Shown one piece after another: positions 1 through 11,169 of a stretch of 64,000 bases of DNA (position 1 is the first letter of the stretch; the number at the start of each line of letters is the position of its first letter). The notes beneath the pieces were generated by a model that searched no databases, had not been told where the DNA came from, and worked only from the letters and a program-made list of their open reading frames with translations. Origin of the DNA: Serpula lacrymans var. lacrymans S7.9 (lineage: Eukaryota > Basidiomycota > Agaricomycetes > Boletales > Serpulaceae). The position numbers and the translations under genes are program-made. Location: contig NW_006763299.1 in NCBI RefSeq assembly GCF_000218685.1, positions 1,256,031 to 1,320,030 on the forward strand, written 5' to 3'.

Positions 1-649
1 GATGTCATCCCATATCTTGAGCGCAGCTTTTTGTCTGGCACGAACGGCTACCGATTCAATCTGTTCTCTTAAGGGGATGCGTATGACTAGGCTCGGCATA
101 CATAGGACAGAATCTACAGGTTTGAGGGAATTTAGGACGTACCGTGATGTTCTGCGTACCCCTTGAATGGCAGCTTCTTTCCTACGAGGCCGATACGTTC
201 GTATATCGGTTTGGATACCGACAGTGTGAGAAAACCTCGGTAGTCGACACACCACGTATCATCGGAATCGTTCTGGGTCGGGACGGCCATAAAGGTGCTA
301 AGAGTGACGATTTTGTCAGGAACAATGATTAGAAGAGGCGTGCCTCGTAAAAACACCCACTGTTCCTCGTGTGCCCAGTCCACCGTCAAAGCATTCTCAT
401 ACAATTCTGACAGAGTAAATTCACCTTTGTGATAGGTCGGTTCTAGAATAGACAGGAACATTTCTACGTCGTCGGATGATGGAAAGACGACATCGAGCTG
501 CATCAATATATACATGAGTAGGAACATTGATGTGGGCATTGTTCCTACCTGCTGTATGAACGGATGGGTGACCCCAAATTGGTGAAGACTCGGGGAGGAG
601 CTAGGTCCGGTGTTAACCATCAAACGCCTTTTTTCGAGCCCTTCCATGA
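1..649 (-). CDS. Rpp40-like RNase P/MRP subunit, partial
   Basis: Partial gene running off the left edge. One exon (about 649 to 144) is followed by a GTACGT donor and a CTGTAG acceptor (intron about 143-114), and the next exon continues in frame to base 1. The exon may begin at a TTTTTTATAG acceptor near 650, so an upstream first exon is possible; the first in-frame ATG is at 647. The end of the long exon reads FLTLSVSKPIYERIGLVGKK, and the next exon contains LVIRIPLREQ. This pair of motifs matches my recollection of the Rpp40 family, in which a L-T-L..K..Y..LGL.G segment precedes a (V/I)xIxLR strand. Rpp40 is a protein subunit of RNase P/MRP, which process tRNA and rRNA precursors. The assignment rests on these short motifs only, so an unrelated fungal protein is possible. 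The gene is divergent from GPI2. Confidence 0.5.
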
Positions 650-1011
650 CTATAAAAAAATGCAAGGCATTTGCATTAATTGGTCGCAATTAGCTTTCGG
701 ACGCTGACACTCACTTTGTATCGCTCCAGGAGTACAGTTTCAGAGGTAAAGAAAGTTTTTCGATGACCTATTCCTTAGACCTTATGGGTCTTGGGTAGGT
801 TTGATATAGGAGACCAGGTTTAGGGTGTTCTCCAAGGACACGAAAAGTAATAGGGAGCTGCTCCTGATATTGGTATCATATCATGTGTGGATTTCAAGGT
901 CAGCGAAGGCCTTGGCCTAAATAAGCTGGTAAATCATGTTGGTGACTACAGCTAACGCTTACCCTCGTCACGGTTATGCTACTTGAATGAATTGAGAGAT
1001 CGACATACCAA
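650..1011. promoter_or_regulatory. Divergent intergenic region, Rpp40-like/GPI2
   Basis: About 360 bp between the minus-strand Rpp40-like gene and the plus-strand GPI2 start. It must carry the GPI2 promoter and possibly a first exon of the Rpp40-like gene. I see no clear TATA box and no other coding signal. Confidence 0.4.
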
Positions 1012-2164
1012 ATGCTTCCAGAAGACTCGGAATGGGAGAAAGTGTTATGGAGAAAGCAAGAGTACCCTGATAATTACATTCCCCAACGCCTTTTTCTTAC
1101 GTCGCTGAGAAAAAATGGTCAGTCTTCTAGGTTTACCTCGGTTACACGCTGATTTGACGTTACACTCAAGTGAACTTCAGCCCATACACATATTGGCCTC
1201 TGGTTTTATTATCTTGTGCAATCACTCAGCATCTCGCAACCATCTTTTTGTTTCTCGCGGTCTTCGTCAGGCTAAAAGAACGTTTACTCGACGCTCGGAT
1301 ATTGTTGTACATTTCAATGGCAATATTTCTTGCTGGTTATATGTTATGGGAGCTACTGGACTACCACTATCCAGAACATGGTGTCTCCAGGATTGGACGT
1401 TCGTTTTATTTCCCTTTAGCTGATAAACGTTGATATCTCACCTCAAACCAGGTTCGAAAACATTCAAATATTCTCTTTTGTTATTTCTTACTTTGATGGG
1501 GTTATCACCGGTCCTGAAAACATTGACGGCTGCGACATCATCTGATTCTATCTGGGCTTTATCTGCTTGTCTGTTCACCGTGAATGCACTGCTGGCCGAC
1601 TACAGTTCTTCGAAGCCTGCACCGTCTCGAGGAAGGTGAGGTGGAGCCTGCGTAGAAAGTGAACTAAGCTCACATTCTGTATACCATAGACTCACATCAG
1701 TCATATCCATGAACGCGGCTATCTCGTCGTCTGTCGTGCTCGCATCTCGCCTATCCGATGACCTCGATGTCTTCGTTCTTATTCTGTTTTCCGTCCAGCT
1801 ATTCGCTTTATTCCCTATCTTGCGTCACCGTTTACAGGTAATTAAACGCTCTAATAAAAACAATTTCATCATCGACTGAAACGAGTGACAGGTTACCCCC
1901 TCTATCTTGCAAGCTGTTCTGACTTTTGTCTTATCTGCATCATGCATCATCTTGACTGCGCCGTTATCAACAACGGCCACTTGGATATACACCGCTGCTC
2001 TCATCATCGTCACTTTCCTCGCTCCGGGAGTGCTCGTTTGGGCTCAAAAATATAAAAAGTAAGGTCCGGCCCTCTCCATTCTACATTCCAAAGCTAATGA
2101 AAATCTGATGAATGACAGCGAGATTAGGGGTCCTTGGGATGTAGCGGTTCCCAGGATGAGTTAG
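1012..2164 (+). CDS. GPI2: GPI-GlcNAc transferase subunit GPI2 (PIG-C)
   Basis: Subunit of the ER-membrane complex that transfers GlcNAc from UDP-GlcNAc to phosphatidylinositol, the first step of GPI-anchor synthesis. I read six exons: 1012-1117, 1171-1380, 1452-1635, 1690-1837, 1892-2058 and 2119-2164. Their phases agree and give about 286 aa, the usual family size. Hallmarks in order are an N-terminal W-E-K-V-L-W-R-K-Q-E-Y-P-D-N-Y-I stretch; F-S-P-Y-T-Y-W before the first membrane segment; the signature G-L-S-P-V-L-K-T-L-T; N-A-A-I-S-S-S-V-V-L-A-S-R-L; and the C-terminal I-R-G-P-W-D. The protein is strongly hydrophobic with several membrane segments. The start at 1012 is the first ATG giving the conserved N-terminus. 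The gene is convergent with the pantothenate synthetase gene, about 300 bp away. Confidence 0.93.
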
Positions 2165-2463
2165 AGTGCATGAGATTTACAAGGTTGTGCATTCCGAATA
2201 CATCGGCTGTTGACAGCAAGGCAAGAATGCAGCGCCTTTTTATGCAGACATGGAGGTTCAAAGTTTTTGCCGTGTGTTTCTTGGACCGCACGAAGCGCTT
2301 GATAGCGATCAGATGGAGTCAAGCACACACAAGCAACATATCAATTCGCAGGTGTATCATTTGTTCGCCGATATCATTTACAGCCCTTGATTATGCGCAC
2401 AGCAGACTGGCTGGGAAGACAGGACGCCCCAAGGGTTAATGTTTATATGTCCTATTATTTAAA

Positions 2464-3643
2464 TCAATGCACAACACTATTCACATCACCTAGCACGAAA
2501 TTATCTATCAATCTCGTTCTACCCAACCACAGTGCCCCACTTAAAATCACAGGAGTGTTTCCCACTGTTTCTTTGACAGCGTTGCCTTCCAACACTTCGA
2601 AAGTCTCCGAGTCATTCATTTCGATGTAGTCCAGCTTCATTTCGACACCCTCACCGGCTGCAAGGGCGGCAGCGCCTTCGACGAAAGACCGTGCTTTTGT
2701 CGTGGACTCCTCTTTCGTGCTTCCGCTCTTCCAAGCTGACTTGACTTCCTCGAGGGCTTTTACTAGCGTAGCAGCTATCTTCCGTTCTTCCGGTGTGAGA
2801 TATGCGTTCCGAGAAGATAAAGCGAGCCTGTCCACAGGATCACGTTCGGTCGGGACGATGTGAAGGTGGTCCGGATCGGGGTAAGCCATTAGTTGGTCTT
2901 TCACCATTCGACGCAACAGTAGCGCTTGCTGGATGTCTTTCTGACCAAAGTACGTGTTGGTTGGCTGCAAGCAAGAGAATGTCAGCTCGAGGTTCAGACA
3001 TTGCTTAACAAATATACTTACCTGAATGGCGTTGAATAGTTTAGTCACTACAGTTGCCACCCCTCTAAAGAACGTAGGTCTACTTTTGCCCTCCATTTGA
3101 TCTCCGTAGCCCTTCACTTCTATAAAAGTGCCTTTCTGATTTGCTACGTCTTGACTGATACCAGAAGGGTACATATCGCGGACAGATGGCAGAAACACAG
3201 CCGATGGCGTCTTGATAATATCGACGGCATCCGTGGCAGGTATTTGCAGGGCTGTCAAGAGTTCGAGATCTCGAGGGAGTGTACGCGGGTAGGAGCTCAG
3301 ATCTTCGTGGGGAGCAAACTGAGCGGGGTTCACGAAGATGGAGAGGACAGTCAAGTCATTCTCGAGCAGAGATCGTTTGACTGATAACGATAGTGTTTAG
3401 AGCATTTATAGACAATCGAAGAGGGAGTCGTGACTAACCCAAAGAGAGATGTCCTTCGTGCAACGCTCCCATCGTGGCCACAAATCCGACAGACTTCTTT
3501 TCATCGAACGCCTTCTGGCGCCATTCTCTGTAAGAGGCGACGGTGGTGAAAATAGGGATTGTGGAAGGGGGGAGTGCTGGCGTCGACATGAGGCGGATCT
3601 TGGGGAAGCGCACAAGCCTCGGGGAAAGATACCGGACGAGCAT
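2464..3643 (-). CDS. Pantothenate synthetase (pantoate--beta-alanine ligase)
   Basis: ATP-dependent ligase joining pantoate and beta-alanine to make pantothenate, the coenzyme A precursor. Exons are 3643-3439, 3380-3022 and 2964-2464, giving about 354 aa. Visible motifs are G-F-V-A-T-M-G-A-L-H-E-G-H (the nucleotide-binding HxGH turn), S-I-F-V-N-P-A-Q-F, Y-F-G-Q-K-D (the F-G-x-K-D motif) and D-R-L-A-L-S-S-R-N-A-Y-L-T. These are the catalytic landmarks of the PanC/Pan6 family. The upstream ATG adds about 20 Arg-rich residues before a second Met, which could be a mitochondrial presequence; the second Met gives a cytosolic-length protein. The 57-nt second intron (3021-2965) is a multiple of three and stop-free, so retaining it would only add 19 residues. 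The gene lies in tandem with the downstream-located CAX4 gene on the same strand. Confidence 0.92.
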
Positions 3644-4006
3644 AAATAATAAGAGATGCTAAAAAGGAAACAAAGGGTGATGACTCGAGATGGCGATGGT
3701 CTATGAGGACGATGGTGACATGGCAGGTGAGTCAGATACGTGTGTAGAGCTACAACAAAATTATTCACGGACAGGGAATTATCTAGATAAACGAGTGAGT
3801 ACTATCCGGTCACATGATCACTTCTCAAAAAGTAGTGCTACTCGCTGTACACTTTTTGAATCCAGAGATGGTTCAAGCTTTCCCTCGAAGGACGTTAGCG
3901 TTAATGGTATGTGCTTCATGTATCCCGAACACCGAAAAGATTACAATGGTATCGTAGAATTCCCTAGATTACTGTCTCCTTCATCCCTTGATACAGACGA
4001 AGACCC
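3644..4006. other. Intergenic, upstream of pantothenate synthetase
   Basis: About 360 bp between the stop of the dolichyldiphosphatase gene and the start of pantothenate synthetase, both on the minus strand. It should hold the 3' UTR of the former and the promoter of the latter. A plus-strand open frame here (3690-4121) has no recognisable domain and overlaps the CAX4 coding end, so I treat it as a shadow. Confidence 0.4.
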
Positions 4007-4889
4007 TCAATCCGCGCGTTTTGCTGTAGAGTCCGATCTCTTGTTCCATTCTGCCCTCCACTGCTTCCATTCCAGCTCTCGACCACCATCAGGCCACAAT
4101 GCCCACCCATCCCTAATTTGAAGCCACGTGGAGACAGGATTTGCGAGGAGAGCTCTCCTAGCCTGCCCATACACCGACTGCGGCCTTTGGGCAGGTAACA
4201 GCTCGGTCACAATGTAATGTACGATACCGGCGACGACGCCGATGCCAAACCCCCAAATGACCTGGTGAGGCGTGTGGTACCTTAGATGAAGTCTAGATTT
4301 TGTACAGTCAGGAACGCGTCAAACCATCATCGCAAGGTAAACGCGCACCTTGAGTAAGCCACTACGATAGACCATGCCATGATTCCAAAATACACCAGGA
4401 ATCTCCATAACTGATCGAGAAATGTCCATCCAGTAGGAGAGAACCGATGTCGGTAGTAAAGGTGACAAGTAAGAAAAGCGGCAAAGAAGCCCATATACTG
4501 ACTGTGCGAAGATGGGAAGCCGTAGCCGCTCATGCTATCTAAACGCCATGTTCATGGATTAGACGGGATGAGCAGGAGATAATTGGCAAGTGGGCTAACG
4601 GTTTGATAGCGATGAATGTGAGATACACACCAACGGGTCGTTCTTGCTTGATGGTACGCTTCAAGACTAGATTGAGCGCTTCTGAGAGAAGCTGGCCAGC
4701 CCACATGTTGATGATTGTGAGCTCACGGGTCTGTACAGCTAGGACAGCATAGGCTGGCTAGAACGCCTTGTCATGTGGTGAAATGGTAGCAACTTGGTAA
4801 ATAATTACCATTAGAAGAATAGGGGACAATGTCAGAAGTGCCAAGACGAGTGACAGGTTTGAAGATGCATCATCTACGGATGCGCTCAT
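4007..4889 (-). CDS. CAX4: Dolichyldiphosphatase (PAP2 family)
   Basis: ER-membrane phosphatase that hydrolyses dolichyl diphosphate released on the luminal side during N-glycosylation, recycling the lipid carrier. Exons are 4889-4809, 4757-4631, 4538-4349 and 4292-4007, all in phase, giving about 227 aa. Signature segments of the PAP2/CWH8-DOLPP1 family are L-K-R-T-I-K-Q-E-R-P (phosphatase motif 1), the highly conserved G-Y-G-F-P-S-S-H-S-Q-Y-M-G-F (motif 2, PSSH), and A-Y-S-R then H-T-P-H-Q-V (motif 3, SR...H). All catalytic residues expected for the family are present. The remainder consists of membrane segments and a charged C-terminal tail. The gene is divergent from the BCS1-like gene. 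Confidence 0.92.
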
Positions 4890-5432
4890 GAGCAAGGACG
4901 GCCGAAATCAAAGCAGGGTAAAAAAAAGACAGGCAACGTACAGAGGACGTGGGACAAGTCGAGAGATGTAGTAGTGTAAGATGCATCTGCCATTGGAAAG
5001 TAAAAGCTACGGTTTGGCTGAAATGCGAGATGATGGTGTGCCAGCCACTGCACGACCGGTGTCGATCAAAGCTTTACAGTCAAAGACAGAAGTTCAACTC
5101 AGCACAGCCACACCGTTATAGCTTTGCATTATATAATATTTGAAGCTAGACCACGATGCAGTGTATATACGACTCATCTAGCGCCCATACACCACAGCAA
5201 TCCTCGCATAAGTTTATTTTAGGGTGCGTATTCCGTAGCAAGAAGCACAACTTGACAGTAATTACCCCACCCAGACGCCCGAGTCACATCCGAATCGAAC
5301 ATGAGTCAATCAATCATCATTGTCTGCTACGCTTGTCGGGCCCGTATGTTGCCCGTAAGCCTGAGGCGATGAGTCTACTTGAGCAATAAAAGGGCCCAAG
5401 TGTCCAACTCCTCTCCATCATCCTTCACCATC
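4890..5432. promoter_or_regulatory. Divergent promoter region, CAX4 / BCS1-like
   Basis: About 540 bp separate the two ATG codons on opposite strands, so this segment must contain both promoters. An AT-rich TATATAATATT-like tract lies near 5130-5142. Small open frames here show no recognisable protein. Confidence 0.4.
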
Positions 5433-7463
5433 ATGGCGACCATTCACCAGGTTGTTGAGCAGCTTCTTCAGGCTGCCAATTCATCGAACATCTCTCTTGC
5501 TTCTCCAACTCCCACGTCGCAGACTGTTCCTGCAAACTTGGCTTCAATGATTGGTTTAGCCCTTTCTTTCTCTGCTCTGCGTGACTGGTTGAAACTCCTT
5601 GTTGTGGGCGGCATCCTGGAAACTCTTCGGCGCATTATCTTTGCACTATGGGGTTCAGTAACCGATTCTTTGTTCGTTACTGCACATTTCAAATATGATG
5701 ACGACAGCTATGGTATGCTTCAATAAGCTCATCATACCGATCTTCATAACATTAACACGTGTATTAGATTGGATGATGCACTGGCTCTCAAAACAGCCAT
5801 CATGGAGTGAGTTAACCTTTGTGCTGCGTTCCCAGTTTTTGACATTTCCTTTTTCCAGAGAAAGCCCGTAATGTGCAAATCAGCACTTCGACCTTTGGAC
5901 TATCGCCTGTCGTATTACTTCCCAGCAACGATGAAGACCCTCTGAATGACGAATCCCGGAAGATTTCTTATTTACCCAATGTGGATGAAACGTATGCAAT
6001 CTGGTACAAGTACCGTTGGGTGCAAGTCACTCGTATTCAAGAGCAAACCGGCTATTACGGTCGAATGGAAGAAACTCTGCGACTAAGGTACTTCGATACC
6101 CTATAAGCATCATCTTGGAGTTGATCATGACTGCCATACAGAATTCTAAGTCGGAGTAATGAGTTCTTAAATGATATTCTTCGGGATGCGAAACGACAGT
6201 ACATGGCAGCTCAGGAAAACAACATCTCAATTTACGTTTCTGATACGTGAGTAGCCATATGGTGTCGTTATGTACACGTCCTGATTCCGATTTCATTTCT
6301 TAGTTCCAACAGCTGGAGACATGTTGCTTCTCGTCCAAAGCGATCTCTTCAATCCATCATCCTAGATCCTGGTTTGAAAGACTTACTTATCGGGGACGCT
6401 AGAGACTTTTTGGAAAGCAAGGAATGGTATGCTGATCGAGGTGCGTATTCATCATTACTTTGCTCTGCACTTGTGCTCAATACAAATGTTAGGCATTCCT
6501 TTCCGTCGTGGTTATCTTCTCGTGAGTTTATTACTTGCTTATTTGCAGTCCACATTGTATTTATCCTATGGTGCTTGCAAACAGTACGGTGCTCCAGGTT
6601 CAGGGAAAACATCTCTGATTCACAGTCTGGCAGGCGAGCTTGGGCTAGATGTTTATATCATCTCCCTTTCTCGCACTGGCTTGGACGATTCTGGTCTTTC
6701 GACATTGATCACGGAGCTGCCTGAAAAATGTATCGCTTTGATGGAAGATATAGATGCTGCCTTCCATCATGGCCTCAGTCGAGAAAATGATGTCTCTGAT
6801 GAAGGCTCAACCGAGGGAGTTTCAAAAGACAAAGTCGTAGCTGCCAAAGCCAAACAGAACATTGACGGGCCTACTCCCAACCGGATCTCGCTCAGCGGTC
6901 TATTGAATGCGCTTGACGGTATTGGCGCGCAAGAGGGCCGTATCCTGTTTGCCACGACCAACAAATACACCTCCCTTGACCCAGCACTCTGCAGGCCCGG
7001 GCGCATGGACTTGCACATCGAGTTCAAGTTGGCGAGCAAGTACCAGGCAGAAGAGCTTTTCAAGCGTTTCTACCTTCCACCCTCTGAGCGCAACGGTTCT
7101 GGTAAAGCGGAGGTCAAGGTAGAAGATGATGAGAAGAGTAGCTTGGACTCGGGTTTTTCGGACTTATCCAGCGGTTCATCGAGTGATCTTATAGATCTCG
7201 GTGGTTCTGGAACCACATCCCCAGACTTCTCCGAAAAGGAATCGCAGGTACACGCGACGCCAGCCCTCCACCGGAAACGTGCCCCAAAACTCACTCATTG
7301 CCAAGCATCGAAACTCGCTGCTCAATTCTCTGATGCGATTCCCGATCGTGCGTTCTCTATGGCCGCGCTACAGGGTTACCTTATGACTTACAAGACCAGG
7401 CCATACGAAGCAGTCAATGAATTCGCTTCTTGGATGGCCAAGGAGCGTGTGGGGACAAATTAA
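5433..7463 (+). CDS. BCS1-type mitochondrial AAA ATPase
   Basis: Membrane-anchored AAA ATPase of the BCS1 family. Canonical Bcs1 moves the folded Rieske protein across the inner mitochondrial membrane for complex III assembly. I read seven exons: 5433-5712, 5768-5806, 5859-6087, 6142-6246, 6304-6440, 6493-6521 and 6585-7463. Phases agree and give about 565 aa. One N-terminal membrane segment (near L-K-L-L-V-V-G-G-I-L) is followed by a BCS1-N-like region. The AAA core has G-A-P-G-S-G-K-T-S (Walker A) and I-A-L-M-E-D-I-D-A-A-F (Walker B), an A-T-T-N-K arm and C-R-P-G-R-M-D (arginine finger region). A Ser/Asp-rich insert lies after the AAA core. Basidiomycetes carry expanded BCS1-like families, so this may be a paralogue and not the Rieske chaperone itself. 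Confidence 0.88.
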
Positions 7464-7905
7464 GTGATTCCACACTGTCTGTGAAGGGCAGGTGTGTTGG
7501 AACTGTAAAGGGACTCGCATCGCCTTGAAATCCTGGTTTGGATAGGCTTTCGCGTCCTGCGGGCCGTGTTCTACTCGTTAGGAAATGGATACTCGCTTCC
7601 CAAAGTGTTGTTTCAGCATCTTACGTTTCGGGGCGCATCCCTTGGGAGATGCGCATACCGATGCTGATGCTTTACACTGGGTATTGATGTGCGCTGTCCA
7701 TCTATGTCTAGTTTCTGTCGTGGTGCATATGTGTACTTACCTAAATAGCTATCTTTATAGCATTCTTGCTACTATCCAAAGAAACTTGTATCGATGAGAC
7801 ATCAATATATTACCTGTGCGGACATGAGTGCTATTGAATTCAAGAACTCTATATAACAGATGGTTCATGCCTAAGCATGCGTGCCCCGTCACAGTTCCCT
7901 GAAAC
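7464..7905. other. Intergenic, BCS1-like 3' flank
   Basis: About 440 bp between two plus-strand genes, expected to hold a 3' UTR and a promoter. The only open frame (7585-7797) is Cys/His-rich by chance and resembles nothing I know. Confidence 0.4.
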
Positions 7906-8838
7906 ATGCCAGCTTTACCTACTGAACTGGAGCAGATGATTTTTGTTACAGCAGCTTTGGACTATCCTCTCAGTGCCCCGAAACTAGCCCTAGTCGCGCG
8001 GCGGACCCAGCTTTGGTGAGCATGAGCTTGGTTTGCCTGTTTATTCTGCAAACTCATTTGTAACTTCATTGGTGGTAGGGTGGAGCCCCTCGTATATGAA
8101 GCTATCATTGTCCAACACCCCTCCAACACGTCGAGGAAAGCGACTGTGGATGGCTTTCTCTACGCCATCTCGCGCAAGCCAGCCGACTTCTTTGCTCGAC
8201 ACGTCAAAATCCTTATTCTGTCCTACCTCAAGCAATCACAAATCACTCGCATCTTGTCTGTGTGCACGGGCGTCGTCAGCCTAGGGTGCTGGACTGGGTG
8301 TAACGCGCAACTCGGACGTTTCATCGCTCGCAGTCCCCTTCGGCCGCGTCGTCTGTCGACCTGCCTCGAGAATACGATGGCTATGAACGAAGATCCCGAC
8401 TTCGGCAGCCCCTTTTACAGGAACGTCACGCATCTCGAGCTCGACGACTCGTGGTCTCGGTGGATGACATGGGCCCCTGCCTTCGCCCTCCTCCCTCGCC
8501 TCACCCACCTCGCGCTCTCCTTCACATTCCCAGTCCAGATCGGCAACATGCTCCTCGACGCCTTGCGCCAGATACTGGGAGGGTGCAAGACGCTCGAGCT
8601 GTGCGTCCTGTTCCTCGCGGCAGGCTCGGGGCAAAAGTGGTATCAGTCTTCCAACTCGTTATTTGTGGAGAAAGTGATCAGAGACCCCCGGGTGGTGATG
8701 ATGCCCTGGAGTCTTTCGCATGTGAGATGGGCTTCCGAGTGTTGGGGCTCCTGGTCTATGTGGTCTTGTGCTGGAGCTATTGCGTTGAGACAGCGAGAGT
8801 TGTACGCTCGCGGTGAATGTGAGTGCAGTGGGTTTTGA
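7906..8838 (+). CDS. F-box/LRR-like hypothetical protein
   Basis: Two exons, 7906-8015 and 8079-8838, join in phase to give about 289 aa. The N-terminus reads L-P-T-E-L-E-Q-M-I-F, then A-L-V-A-R-R-T-Q-L-W-V-E-P-L-V-Y. This layout recurs in a very large family of Agaricomycete hypothetical proteins: an F-box-like LPxELxxxIF helix, then a W-(V/I)-x-P-x-x-Y motif. A later V-T-H-L-E-L-D-D-S-W segment and L-L-P-R-L-T-H-L-A-L look like two leucine-rich-repeat-type strands. No enzyme motif is visible. The family assignment is inference from these motifs. A role in substrate recognition for ubiquitination is possible but unproven. The C-terminal 40 residues look less conserved. Confidence 0.75.
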
Positions 8839-9372
8839 GTGGCATCTTTCTTCTTGCGCGATGATGCTATGTTTTATTGACGCGAGATGTACAGCTCAGT
8901 GCATTTTGACTGCTCATTGCATATCGCTCGTCTTTCCTGGACCCTGTGGTCCTTTGACGTTGTGGCCGCCATCACAAGTGAACGAGAGCTCGACTTCAAG
9001 CCAGTTGTTTTAATGAAGCCATATATAAAGTAGGCGATGGGGTAAGAATCACACGCGACGTATTCTTCTTCCATCCTGATCCAAGCAAAAACTTGCACCA
9101 AGCCTTGACATTCAGGTTACCCGTCATACACATACTCTAAATCACCATCAGATGAAAGGTGCAAAGCAATTTATAGATGATTATTCAGAGCAGCACACAT
9201 ATGAATCTAAATGTACAATATACAAAACCATATATTACTTGCCAGCAAATGCGGTATCATGCGTCTATTTGTAAATGCTTAGCTCCTACCACAAAGAGCC
9301 CCAAGGGTGTAATATCATGATGCAAGAATCCCGGCGAACGGCACAAACATGTAGGATGGGGGGATCGAGCGA
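8839..9372. other. Convergent intergenic region
   Basis: About 530 bp between the F-box-like gene (+) and HMG-CoA synthase (-), which converge. It is AT-rich and should contain both 3' UTRs. I see no further gene. Confidence 0.45.
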
Positions 9373-11097
9373 TTAGGCAGTAGGTGCCCGGGCGTATTTC
9401 CTCCTGAATTTGCTGTCAACGTTCTCGAGGTAGAAGGTGCCAGGCCAGATGTTTTCGATCGATCCTTCGGGAGTGTAGTCGACTGCATTGTGGTTCTTTT
9501 CACGGAGCTGTGTGTGATCACATGTCAGTTTATTCCACGGAGGGATAGCAGCATCGTCGAGACTTACCGTCAATGCGTCAACGTACTCCTGGCAAGGCAC
9601 GACCTTCATGCTTGCCAAACGTGGGAGCAAGTTCATCTTCTCCTTAATCTCAGTGGTATCACCCTTGACGCGGAGTGTAAAGAAACTTGCAGCACAGCCA
9701 CTGCCAAATCCGAACATGCTAACACGCTTGCCCTTGATGTCTGCGGGCTCAACGGAGGACAACAATGATGCAAGGCAACCATAGAGCGATGCGGTGTACA
9801 TGTTACCGAGGCGCTTCGAAGTGGCCATCGTGGGCTCAACCTTCTTTGCGTAGGTAGATTTCGAAGCACCGATGAAGGTCTTCTCAAGGGTTTTGTCGGT
9901 CAATGAGGCCTTGTAGGAAGTGGAGATGATGGATTCTGGTGAAGGTACGTTGGCGAATTGGGGAGCAGAAGGGCGTGCGAGGAAGTCGTTGTAGAAGAGT
10001 CGTCCGAGACCTTTCTGGACTTGTTTGCCGTATGGGCTGTGGAAGACAGCGTAGTCGACATCGTCTAGTGAGAAGGAGGTCAAGGGGTCGGCCTTGCCGT
10101 TCGTTCCATTGGTACCGTTGGTACCATTGGCATGTCCATTAAGGTGGGCTTTCTTGGCTTTAGCGGTCTTTTCGCGGAACCGCGAGTAAGCAGCATCGAG
10201 AGCAGAAATGTAAGTGGTAACAGAGACGGGTCCGTCGACTTCGGGGTACTCGGAGTCAAGCCGGGGCTTGTAGAAGTCGTACGTGTTGGTCATGTGGTTT
10301 CCGTGAATGGCTGGGAAAAATAAACGCGTTAGATGTGTTAATCCAAATGATGGGTTGAAACAGGGGCTGGATATTGCGATGAGCAAGCAAAACAGACGTA
10401 CGTTCGACGACGACAGGGGCGTTAGGCCCAATGAGCATGGCGCATGCGCCTGCTCCACCAGCGGGACGCGCGCTTCCTTCAGCGTAGATAGCAATGTCAC
10501 CTCCGACCACAATGGCGTTTCGGCCATCCCATGAGGTAGATTCAACCCAGTTGACAGCATTGAAGAGAGCGGCAGTTGAACCGTAGCAAGCGTTTTTCGA
10601 GTCGATACCCTCGATATCGAAGTTGCCGGACTCGGCAAAGAGGTCCATCAGAGTGGTTTTGACGGATTTTGACTTATCAATGATGGTCTCAGTACCGACA
10701 TCAATACGGCCAATAGACTTGGGGTCAATGTTGAACCGTTCGAGAAGGCCAGCAACGGCTGAAAAATGCGAGGAAATCATCAAAAACCATGTACAAGGAC
10801 GAAAGGGAACTGAACGCACCATTCAACGCGAACGAGTTAATGTCTTCTCTGTCATCACAGCAAGCCATGAACTCCTGTCCGAGACCGATAGTGTACTTTC
10901 CAGTGGAAACACCGTCGAAAACTTCGAGATCAGCCTCGGAGATACACTGAATAGACTCTGATTAGCAACATATTCAGAATCGCAGCGAGATAAGAACATA
11001 CCCTGCGAGGGAAGTAGACCTCCATGGCGAGGATACCGACATCCTTGGGACGGGGGATCTCGAGCTCGGAGACGTTGTTGGATGGGGGAGTGACCAT
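9373..11097 (-). CDS. ERG13: Hydroxymethylglutaryl-CoA synthase
   Basis: Condenses acetyl-CoA with acetoacetyl-CoA to HMG-CoA, the committed entry to the mevalonate pathway (ergosterol, dolichol, ubiquinone). I read five exons: 11097-11002, 10946-10820, 10758-10402, 10310-9568 and 9507-9373, in phase, giving about 485 aa. Landmarks in order are [10 protein letters not shown] near the start, Y-T-I-G-L-G-Q, the catalytic cysteine in [18 protein letters not shown] (catalytic His region), G-N-M-Y-T-A-S-L-Y and F-G-F-G-S-G-C. The residue two after the catalytic Cys-Tyr is Ser in G-S-T, where G-G-T is usual. A short N-G-T repeat ([13 protein letters not shown]) forms a low-complexity loop near residue 300. 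There is a TATATAA-like box about 65 bp upstream, at 11160-11167 on the minus strand. Confidence 0.95.
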
Positions 11098-11158
11098 GAT
11101 TGGAAGATTGGGATGGAAGGAGACAAGAGATTATGGGGACATGGAGTGGACTGAGCGG

Positions 11159-11168
11159 GTTATATAGT
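11159..11168 (-). promoter_or_regulatory. TATA box of HMG-CoA synthase
   Basis: On the minus strand this reads as a TATATAA-type box about 65 bp before the HMG-CoA synthase ATG at 11097. The spacing is plausible for a short fungal 5' UTR. No experimental support. Confidence 0.5.
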
Positions 11169-11169
11169 A

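Noticed and set aside
3690..4121. Plus-strand frame of 143 codons
   Set aside because: It overlaps the conserved C-terminal exon of dolichyldiphosphatase on the other strand and has no domain.
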